Source: Chloroflexota bacterium
GTDB lineage: Bacteria; Chloroflexota; Anaerolineae; Anaerolineales; UBA11657
Direction of reading: 5' to 3'
DNA length: 8,001 nucleotides
NCBI GenBank assembly: GCA_003670425.1
Contig: QWRL01000102.1
Location: 1 to 8,001, forward strand
Shown here piece after piece: positions 1 to 6,120 of this stretch. Each line of letters begins with the position of its first letter. Position 1 is the first letter of the stretch. The position numbers and the translations under genes were made by a program. The notes under the pieces were generated by a model. The model worked only from the letters and a program-made list of their open reading frames with translations. It searched no databases and was not told the origin of the DNA.

Positions 1-1
1 A

Positions 2-1195
2 GCGCCGCTGGCAATGCTGGGCGCTGTGACGCCCTTTGCTGTGCGCTTGTTGCTAGATGACGCAACTCAGGCGGGCAAGGTGGCGGGGCGCGTGTACGCA
101 GTATCCACTGCGGGTTCGCTGCTCGGCTGCTTCCTGCCGGTACTGCTTGTTATACCGGCAGTTGGCACACGCCTAACTTTTATATTGTTTGCCGGCTTGC
201 TGGTGGCAGTGGCGCTGGGCGGGCTTGCTGCGCGGCAGCCGCGGCGCGCAATGTGGCTGCTGCTGCTGGCAGTGCTGCTCGGCGGCAGCGCGGCTTGGTT
301 GGCGCGCGCACCCGCCAAGCCGGTTGCGGGCCTGCAGTTTGAAACAGAGAGCGCTTACAACCTGATTCAGGTGGTGCGGCGCAACGGTATTCGTTACCTG
401 TTGTTGAATGAAGGCCAGGGTATCCACTCCATGTTGGATCCCAAGCGGGCGGCAACCGGCGGCACGTGGGACTACTTCCTGACTGCGCCATATTTTGTGG
501 AGCGGCGTGCGGGTGCGTTGGCGGTGGAGCGGGTGGCAATTGTGGGGCTGGCGGCTGGCACAATTGCGCGCCAGTATGCGCTTGCGTTTGGCGCCGTGCC
601 GATTGATGGCATCGAACTGGATGCAGAGATTGTGGCGGTGGGCCGAAACTATTTTGAACTGACGCAGCCCAACTTGAATGTGATTATTGGCGATGGGCGC
701 TGGGTGCTTGCGCACAGCAGCGCGCGCTACTCTGTGGTGCTGGTTGACGCGTACCGGCTGCCGTACATCCCGGCACATTTGACGACCGCAGAGTTTTTCC
801 GGGAAGTGAAAGCGCACCTTGCGCCGGATGGCGCACTAGCGGTAAACGTGGGGCGTGCGCCGAAGGACCGGCGGCTGGTGGATGCAATTGCCACTACGCT
901 TGCAAGTGTGTTTGCCAGCGTGCACATCATGGATGTGCCGCGCAGCCTGAACAGCGTGCTGGTGGCCACACTGCAGCCCACGCAGAGCACGATGCTGCAG
1001 CGCAACCTGGACGCACTGCCCGCGGGTGCGGATCCGCTGCTGCGCGCGGCGCTTGCCGCCGGTGTGCAGGCGCTGCAGCCAGCGGCGGCGCCCGGCATGC
1101 TATTTACTGATGACCATGCGCCGATCGAGCAGCTTACTGACTCGATATTGTTGCGCTTCCTTTTGCAAGCCGACGGCGCGGGGCTGGACAGTTAA
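2..1195 (+). CDS. Membrane-fused spermidine synthase-like protein, 5' partial
   Basis: The reading frame is open to the left edge (A-P-L-A precede the Met at base 14), so the true start lies outside the window. Numbering from that Met, residues 1-100 hold about three hydrophobic membrane segments. Residues 108-320 form an aminopropyltransferase-like Rossmann fold. Visible marks are the nucleotide-binding loop IVGLAAGT (176-183), an acidic strand end IELD (200-203), GDGR (226-229), VDAY (244-247) followed by PAHLTTAEFF (253-262), and TDDHAP near the C-terminus (365-370). This is the layout of the 'fused MFS/spermidine synthase' family, in which a membrane half is joined to a SpeE-like half. 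The family would transfer an aminopropyl group from decarboxylated AdoMet, but many fused members are untested and the loop is not the classical GGGDG, so polyamine synthesis is only a guess. The C-terminal half is complete. The gene is probably co-transcribed with the Lit-family gene 22 nt downstream. Confidence 0.85.
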   Translation, partial: APLAMLGAVTPFAVRLLLDDATQAGKVAGRVYAVSTAGSLLGCFLPVLLVIPAVGTRLTFILFAGLLVAVALGGLAARQPRRAMWLLLLAVLLGGSAAWLARAPAKPVAGLQFETESAYNLIQVVRRNGIRYLLLNEGQGIHSMLDPKRAATGGTWDYFLTAPYFVERRAGALAVERVAIVGLAAGTIARQYALAFGAVPIDGIELDAEIVAVGRNYFELTQPNLNVIIGDGRWVLAHSSARYSVVLVDAYRLPYIPAHLTTAEFFREVKAHLAPDGALAVNVGRAPKDRRLVDAIATTLASVFASVHIMDVPRSLNSVLVATLQPTQSTMLQRNLDALPAGADPLLRAALAAGVQALQPAAAPGMLFTDDHAPIEQLTDSILLRFLLQADGAGLDS

Positions 1196-1206
1196 GTTTT
1201 TTTTGC

Positions 1207-1212
1207 GGAGGT
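1207..1212 (+). promoter_or_regulatory. Shine-Dalgarno site deciding the lit start
   Basis: GGAGGT lies 5 nt before the ATG at 1218. The same frame stays open back to an ATG at 1026, but that extension would overlap the upstream synthase gene by about 170 nt and encodes an arginine- and cysteine-rich stretch typical of an out-of-frame shadow. The consensus site therefore fixes the start at 1218. Eight T residues (1197-1204) precede it with no stable hairpin, so I do not read them as a terminator. Confidence 0.85.
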
Positions 1213-1217
1213 ATATT

Positions 1218-1895
1218 ATGTCAGTTCCAAACATCGGACCCGGATGGGCGTTTGCGGTGCGGCTGCTGCTGGTGGCGGCGGTACCCGTCGTGATCATCTT
1301 TGTGAGCCTGCGGATTGTGTTGGTGCCTTGGTATCTGCAGTTTGAATACAGCCGCGCAGGTTTCGCCACGGATGCTTCTGGCTTTACGGATGCCGAGCGC
1401 TTGCAGTACGCGCGCACAGCCATCGACTACCTTATGGCTGCAGCGGGTGACACGCGGCTGAAGGATGCCACCGCGGCGAATGGCCAGCCCCTGTATAACG
1501 AGCGCGAGTTGAGTCACATGGTGGATGTGCAGGTTGTTGTGCAGTCAGTGTTGCGGGTGGGGCAGCTGGCTGCGCTGGTGCTGGGCGGCGGTGCACTGCT
1601 GCTTGGTTTTATGCGCCAGTATCATGATCTGCGCACCGGGCTGTTGTGGGGCGCGATTGGGCTTGTGGCCGGCTTGCTTCTGCTGCTGGCCTACATTGGA
1701 ATTAACTTCGAGAGCTTCTTCACCAATTTTCACCAGGTGTTTTTTGCAAGTGGCACATGGACATTTGAGTACACCGACACATTGATCCGGCTTTTCCCAA
1801 TTCAGTTTTGGGCGGACGTAAGTGTGCTTGTGGTGGCCGCAGCACTGGCGCAGGGTGCGCTGTTGTGGTGGGCTGCAGCCAGCTGGTTTAGGTAG
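1218..1895 (+). CDS. lit: Lit-family (DUF1461/TIGR01906) lipoprotein intramolecular transacylase homologue
   Basis: The protein has 225 residues, close to the family's usual length. Four hydrophobic segments lie near residues 11-36, 112-131, 142-162 and 198-220, with a long extracytoplasmic loop after the first. The family signature is clear: NERELSHMVDV (94-104), then NFHQVFF (170-176), W181, and LFPIQFW (192-198). The conserved histidines are H100 and H172. Their 72-residue spacing equals that of the two essential histidines I recall for Bacillus/Enterococcus Lit (H85 and H157). Lit moves an acyl chain from the diacylglyceryl group of a mature lipoprotein to the N-terminal cysteine, giving lyso-form lipoprotein that evades TLR2 recognition and resists copper in Firmicutes. 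That activity here is inferred from the motif match. Lgt, which makes the substrate lipoproteins, is encoded at 5147-5962. The start is set by GGAGGT at 1207-1212. The gene follows the upstream synthase closely and converges on apgM with a 22-nt gap. Confidence 0.8.
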   Translation: MSVPNIGPGWAFAVRLLLVAAVPVVIIFVSLRIVLVPWYLQFEYSRAGFATDASGFTDAERLQYARTAIDYLMAAAGDTRLKDATAANGQPLYNERELSHMVDVQVVVQSVLRVGQLAALVLGGGALLLGFMRQYHDLRTGLLWGAIGLVAGLLLLLAYIGINFESFFTNFHQVFFASGTWTFEYTDTLIRLFPIQFWADVSVLVVAAALAQGALLWWAAASWFR

Positions 1896-1917
1896 CTGCC
1901 GTCCCGCAGGCCGGCTG

Positions 1918-3129
1918 TTACGCGCCGTATTTTGCGAGGCGCTGCGCGTGAGCCAATGCCAGCGGCATTACATCCGTGGCAGGCAGCGTGCCCAGGCCGC
2001 CGCTGGCGCACTCGCGCTCGCCGAAGCGCGTGCTGCGGTCCGGGCGGTGCGTGGCAGGCGCCCACAGTAAAAACGGAACCGGGTGCCACGAGTGCGACTG
2101 CATGCGCGCGGGCGTGGAGTGGTCGCCTGTTACAAGCAGCACATCTGGTTTGAGGTCCAGCAATGCCGGCAGCATGGCGTCCACGGTCTCAATGATTTGC
2201 TGCTTGCCGTTGAAATCACCATCCTCGCCATGGCTGTCAGTCGGCTTGATGTGCACAAAAAAGAAATCATGCGCTGCCCAGGCGGAGCGCACGGCATCCA
2301 ATGCTGCAGCGGCGCTGGCACCTGCCACGTCCTGCACTTGCATGCCTACGAGGCGCGCCACGCCGCGATACATCGGATACATTGCGGCACAGGCAGCGCG
2401 TAACTTGTAGGTTTCCGCAAACTTCGGCAGGCGCGGATCGCCGGAGAAGCCGCGCAGCGTAAACATATTGGCGGCAGGCTCTGTGCGCAATATGGGTTGC
2501 GCGGCTGCAATCCACTGGTTATAGAAGCTGGCAGCCCGCGCGCTTCCGGGTGAATTTTCCCGCACGGGCAGCGGCGCCACTCCGTGTATCTGCGGATCCG
2601 TGTCGGCAATATCTGCATTCAAATCCACGCCGCGCATCACCATAGCAAAGCGGTACTCTTTCACATGCCGTAGCTCCACCTCCACACCTGGAATGCGCAC
2701 AGCTTTTAGTTTCTCTACAAGCGGTTCGGCGGCTGCGGTGGAAATGCGGCCGGCGCGCCGGTCAGTTATCAGGCCCGCAGCGTCAACCGTGCAAAAGTTT
2801 CCGCGCGCTGCCACATCATGCTCGCCAACTGGCAGGCCAACGCCAAAGGCTTCGATCACGCCGCGGCCGATGGCGTGTTCAATCGGGTCAATTCCAAACA
2901 GGGCGAGATGTGCCGGCCCGGAGCCGGGTGTAATACCGGTGCGCACCGGAACGATCTGGCCGAGTGTGCCCTCGGTCGCGAGCCGATCAAGCGTGGGTGT
3001 GTGCGCGGCCTCCAGCTCGGTTGGGCCGCCGGGTTGCAGCGGCAGGCCCCCCAAGCCATCCATCACAAGCAGGACAATCTTGGTGTTGTTGGTTGTAACC
3101 AGCGATCGGATAAGTTGCAGATTGGACAT
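1918..3129 (-). CDS. apgM: 2,3-bisphosphoglycerate-independent phosphoglycerate mutase, archaeal type
   Basis: This 403-residue cytoplasmic enzyme of the alkaline-phosphatase superfamily interconverts 3- and 2-phosphoglycerate in glycolysis and gluconeogenesis, using a phosphoserine intermediate and divalent metal. Visible motifs are the N-terminal metal site VMDGLGG (22-28), the catalytic serine S70 in TPGSGPAHLALFG (67-79), KPTDSHGEDGD (295-305) with D298 and H300, GDHSTP (335-340), and HSWHPVP (346-352). This set and the length of about 400 residues mark the ApgM type rather than the 510-residue bacterial GpmI. Related folds include phosphonopyruvate decarboxylase-like homologues, but the intact active site favours mutase. 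The ATG at 3127-3129 has no visible Shine-Dalgarno, and no plausible in-frame alternative start precedes the D24 motif. A strong hairpin ends 18 nt upstream, so expression may depend on read-through from the ABC gene or on a promoter I cannot see. Confidence 0.93.
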   Translation of the reverse strand: MSNLQLIRSLVTTNNTKIVLLVMDGLGGLPLQPGGPTELEAAHTPTLDRLATEGTLGQIVPVRTGITPGSGPAHLALFGIDPIEHAIGRGVIEAFGVGLPVGEHDVAARGNFCTVDAAGLITDRRAGRISTAAAEPLVEKLKAVRIPGVEVELRHVKEYRFAMVMRGVDLNADIADTDPQIHGVAPLPVRENSPGSARAASFYNQWIAAAQPILRTEPAANMFTLRGFSGDPRLPKFAETYKLRAACAAMYPMYRGVARLVGMQVQDVAGASAAAALDAVRSAWAAHDFFFVHIKPTDSHGEDGDFNGKQQIIETVDAMLPALLDLKPDVLLVTGDHSTPARMQSHSWHPVPFLLWAPATHRPDRSTRFGERECASGGLGTLPATDVMPLALAHAQRLAKYGA

Positions 3130-3147
3130 AGTAGCGTGAAATAAACA

Positions 3148-3181
3148 CGGGCACCGCGCGGCGAGTGCGGCGCGGTGCCCG
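3148..3181 (-). terminator. Rho-independent-type hairpin after the ABC ATPase gene
   Basis: There are perfect 12-bp GC-rich arms (CGGGCACCGCGC at 3148-3159 and its reverse complement at 3170-3181) with a 10-nt loop. Read on the minus strand, the stem is followed by TGTTTATTT, a U-rich tail interrupted by one G and one A. It lies between the ABC ATPase stop (3208) and the apgM start (3129), both on this strand, and fits termination of the ATPase transcript. On the plus strand only a weak TTTGGTT follows. Confidence 0.75.
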
Positions 3182-3207
3182 TTTGGTTCACATGGAGCGG
3201 TCTGCGC

Positions 3208-4308
<1,101 letters not shown>

Positions 4309-4316
4309 TGTCAGTT

Positions 4317-4322
4317 ACCTCC
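4317..4322 (-). promoter_or_regulatory. Shine-Dalgarno site of the ABC ATPase gene
   Basis: On the minus strand GGAGGT sits 8 nt before the ATG at 4308. It fits the start exactly and is one of the two strongest ribosome binding sites in the window, together with that of lit. Confidence 0.85.
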
Positions 4323-4331
4323 GGGGTAAAA

Positions 4332-4337
4332 AATATA
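4332..4337 (-). promoter_or_regulatory. Possible -10 box for the ABC ATPase gene
   Basis: TATATT on the minus strand lies about 10 nt upstream of the Shine-Dalgarno site and would give a leader of under 20 nt. No good -35 hexamer is seen at 16-18 nt spacing (the 17-nt position reads ATACTG). The A/T-rich stretch is conspicuous in a GC-rich region, but the call is weak. Confidence 0.3.
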
Positions 4338-4351
4338 GTGGACAAATCGTA

Positions 4352-4365
4352 ACACAGTATTGTGT
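4352..4365. repeat. Short palindrome in the divergent intergenic region
   Basis: ACACA (4352-4356) and TGTGT (4361-4365) form an inverted repeat around GTAT. It overlaps the expected -35 position for a leftward promoter using the TATATT at 4332-4337, and so could be a regulator operator. Five-base arms are short and can occur by chance. No regulator gene is adjacent. Confidence 0.3.
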
Positions 4366-4471
4366 ATCTGTGGAGTGCCGGGAGATTTTTGGGAACTTTC
4401 TGGCAGCGCGGTAAATTGGTATGCCGCGCGCACTGGCGGCATCGGCCGGTGCGGCGGGTGGTGTTCGCGCG

Positions 4472-4477
4472 TATACT
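4472..4477 (+). promoter_or_regulatory. Possible -10 box for the phosphatidyltransferase-lgt pair
   Basis: TATACT fits the -10 consensus at five of six bases, but the -35 position 17 nt upstream reads GTGCGG, which is poor. A transcript from here would begin near 4484. That would exclude the ATG at 4421 as a start and leave either a leaderless GTG at 4484 or the ATG at 4496. Confidence 0.3.
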
Positions 4478-4495
4478 TTGCAGGTGCGTGAACCA

Positions 4496-5140
4496 ATGGC
4501 GAAGTCTACTGAAATAGCGGCAGTCAAGCACGTGTACCGGAACGCGGCTGATTGGGCGCGCATCAACGCCAAGTTCATCCTCGATCCGATTGCGCGCCTT
4601 TTTATCCGGCTGGGTATACGCGCCAACATTCTGACGTTTGCCGGCTTGCTGGGAAACGCAGCCGGCGCGTTTTTTTTGGCGCGCGGCGAGTTCTTGCCCG
4701 GCGGGCTGCTTATCTTGGCGATGGGTCCCATCGATGCACTGGACGGGTCAACGGCGCGCTTGCGCGGTGAGACTTCGGACTGGGGTGCGTTTGTGGACTC
4801 GACGACGGATCGCTGGTCTGAGGGCGTGATCCTGCTTGGGTTGCTGGCGTACTATGTGCAGCGCACAGATGCGCAGGGTGCGCTGCTTGTGATGCTGGCG
4901 CTGTTTGGGTCAATGATGGTGTCTTACACAAAGGCGCGGGCGGAGGGTTTGGGCTTTACGGCGGATGTGGGAATTATGACGCGCTTTGAGCGCTATCTGG
5001 TGCTGGCGCCGTCATTGTTGCTGGGCTGGCCGGCAATTGGTTTGTGGGTGATTGCGTCGCTGGCCAACATTACTGCCGTGCAGCGTTTTCTGCACGTGCG
5101 CCGGCAGTGGTACGCGCGCGCTGCCAAGCCGCCGTTGTAG
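4496..5140 (+). CDS. CDP-alcohol phosphatidyltransferase (PgsA/PIP-synthase-like)
   Basis: This integral membrane enzyme moves a phosphatidyl group from CDP-diacylglycerol to an alcohol in phospholipid synthesis. From the ATG at 4496 it has 214 residues. The full family signature is present: D80, D83-G84, A87-R88, G97, D101, D105 (D-x2-DG-x2-AR-x8-G-x3-D-x3-D), within DALDGSTARLRG and GAFVDSTTDRWSEG. About five or six hydrophobic segments follow. The N-terminal lead and YTKARAEGLG (144-153) resemble inositol-phosphate or archaetidylinositol-phosphate synthases more than glycerol-phosphate PgsA, but the acceptor alcohol is not settled by the sequence. Upstream in-frame starts exist at 4421 (ATG) and 4484 (GTG). 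I prefer 4496 because the extra 25 residues are alanine/glycine-rich low-complexity sequence and AGGTG (4482-4486) lies 9 nt before 4496. lgt starts 6 nt after the stop, which suggests an operon. Confidence 0.88.
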   Translation: MAKSTEIAAVKHVYRNAADWARINAKFILDPIARLFIRLGIRANILTFAGLLGNAAGAFFLARGEFLPGGLLILAMGPIDALDGSTARLRGETSDWGAFVDSTTDRWSEGVILLGLLAYYVQRTDAQGALLVMLALFGSMMVSYTKARAEGLGFTADVGIMTRFERYLVLAPSLLLGWPAIGLWVIASLANITAVQRFLHVRRQWYARAAKPPL

Positions 5141-5146
5141 ATCAAC

Positions 5147-5962
5147 ATGTCAATCGACGCGCTTGGTGTTCATCTTGGGCCGCTGTACCTGCGGTTCTAT
5201 GGCTTGATTCTTGTATCGGGCGCGATGCTGGCTGCGTATCTCGTTGCACTGGAAGCCAGCCGCCAGAATCTCGATCCGAATTTTGCGTGGGACGCGCTGC
5301 TGTGGTGCCTTGTGGGCGGCATCATTGGTGCGCGTTTGTACCATGTGCTCACGCCCTCGCCGAGCAATTTGCTGGCGGACGGCTCCAACCCGTACTTTCA
5401 AAATCCAATGCGCATCATGTACGTATGGGAGGGTGGCCTGGGAATTCCCGGCGGCGTGGCGGGCGGTGCGCTTGCATTGTGGATATTTGCGCGCCGGCAG
5501 GCGCAATCATTTGTGGTGTGGGGTGACCTTGCGGTGGCGGGTCTGCTGCTGGCGCAGGGCATTGGCCGCTGGGGCAACTATGTCAATCAGGAACTGTACG
5601 GTGCGCCCAGCCAGCTGCCTTGGGCCATCAGCATCAGCCTCCAAAACCGTTTGCCAGCCTACGCGGCGTTCGAGACATTCCATCCGCTCTTCTTGTACGA
5701 GTCGATCCTCAACATTGCCGGCGCCTTTCTGCTGTTGTGGCTGCGCCGGAACTGGAAGCGTGCTGCGCAAGGCGGCAATTTGATTTGTGCGTACTTGTTG
5801 ATTTATCCAGCGATCAGGTTTTCGCTTGAATTTATCCGCTTGGACAGCAGCCACATTGGCAACTTGAACGCGAACCAGTGGCTGGCGGCAATTGCCTTTG
5901 TGGTGGCAGCTGCCGTATTGGTGGCGCGCAGCCGGCAAGTGGCTGCGCTGCCGGCGCGCTGA
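5147..5962 (+). CDS. lgt: Prolipoprotein diacylglyceryl transferase
   Basis: Lgt moves diacylglyceryl from phosphatidylglycerol to the lipobox cysteine of prelipoproteins, the first step of lipoprotein maturation, in the cytoplasmic membrane. The 271-residue protein has about seven hydrophobic segments and the Lgt signature GRWGNYVNQELYG (140-152), with R141, N144, N147, E149 and G152. It also has FHPLFLYES (178-186), and RFSLEFIR (224-231), which should contain the second essential arginine (R239 in E. coli as I recall). The segment matching the E. coli HGG motif reads WEGGLGIPGG (94-103), with P101 where E. coli has H103. Such non-His variants occur in some other phyla. The start is 6 nt after the phosphatidyltransferase stop without a clear Shine-Dalgarno, so translation is probably coupled. 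The upstream enzyme makes phospholipid and this one consumes it, which suits an operon. Confidence 0.95.
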   Translation: MSIDALGVHLGPLYLRFYGLILVSGAMLAAYLVALEASRQNLDPNFAWDALLWCLVGGIIGARLYHVLTPSPSNLLADGSNPYFQNPMRIMYVWEGGLGIPGGVAGGALALWIFARRQAQSFVVWGDLAVAGLLLAQGIGRWGNYVNQELYGAPSQLPWAISISLQNRLPAYAAFETFHPLFLYESILNIAGAFLLLWLRRNWKRAAQGGNLICAYLLIYPAIRFSLEFIRLDSSHIGNLNANQWLAAIAFVVAAAVLVARSRQVAALPAR

Positions 5963-5993
5963 GCGCTGCGCAGCAACGCACAGCCATGAATGG

Positions 5994-5999
5994 TAGACT
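5994..5999 (+). promoter_or_regulatory. Possible extended -10 box upstream of the PHP gene
   Basis: TAGACT is preceded by TGG, an extended -10 arrangement, 122 nt upstream of the PHP-AlbA_2 start. The -35 position reads CAGCAA, which is poor. If real, it starts a transcript in the 158-nt gap after lgt. Confidence 0.25.
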
Positions 6000-6032
6000 T
6001 GCAACTGTGCCAGAGTTAGGACTGCAGGCCGG

Positions 6033-6051
6033 CGGCCTTCTTTGAAGGTTG
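6033..6051 (+). terminator. Weak hairpin after lgt, possible terminator
   Basis: CCTTC (6036-6040) pairs with GAAGG (6044-6048) around a TTT loop. The stem can extend three more pairs, two of them G-U. The sequence after it is only moderately T-rich (GCTGTTTGTTGTG). It overlaps another small inverted repeat (AGGCC at 6026-6030 and GGCCT at 6034-6038). It could end the lgt transcript or act as a leader structure of the PHP gene. Confidence 0.3.
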
Positions 6052-6110
6052 GCTGTTTGTTGTGTGCCGGTCCGGATCGCTGGCGCAAATCTCCGCCCCA
6101 AGTTTTTGTG

Positions 6111-6116
6111 AAGGTG
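6111..6116 (+). promoter_or_regulatory. Ribosome binding site supporting a TTG start
   Basis: AAGGTG lies 4 nt before the TTG at 6121. An in-frame TGA at 6109-6111 closes the frame upstream with no start codon between, and the PHP metal motif begins at codon 18, so TTG at 6121 is the only start that keeps the whole domain. The short spacing and the TTG suggest modest translation. Confidence 0.65.
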
Positions 6117-6120
6117 TAAA

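Noticed and set aside
173..817. Minus-strand open frame of 214 codons opposite the spermidine-synthase-like gene
   Set aside because: It is His/Gln/Arg-rich with no domain, and the sense strand carries clear family motifs.
1026..1217. 64-codon upstream extension of the Lit-family frame
   Set aside because: It overlaps the upstream gene, has Arg/Cys-rich composition, and a strong Shine-Dalgarno site marks the start at 1218.
1894..1920. Imperfect inverted repeat between the convergent lit and apgM stops as a shared terminator
   Set aside because: The stem needs a T-T mismatch and a wobble pair, and no T-run follows on either strand.
2600..3139. Plus-strand open frame of 179 codons opposite apgM
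   Set aside because: It is serine/arginine/proline-rich shadow sequence against a gene with complete catalytic motifs, and no ribosome binding site is evident.
5507..6088. Minus-strand open frame of 193 codons over the end of lgt
   Set aside because: Its composition is typical of antisense shadow, and it overlaps the conserved Lgt signature.
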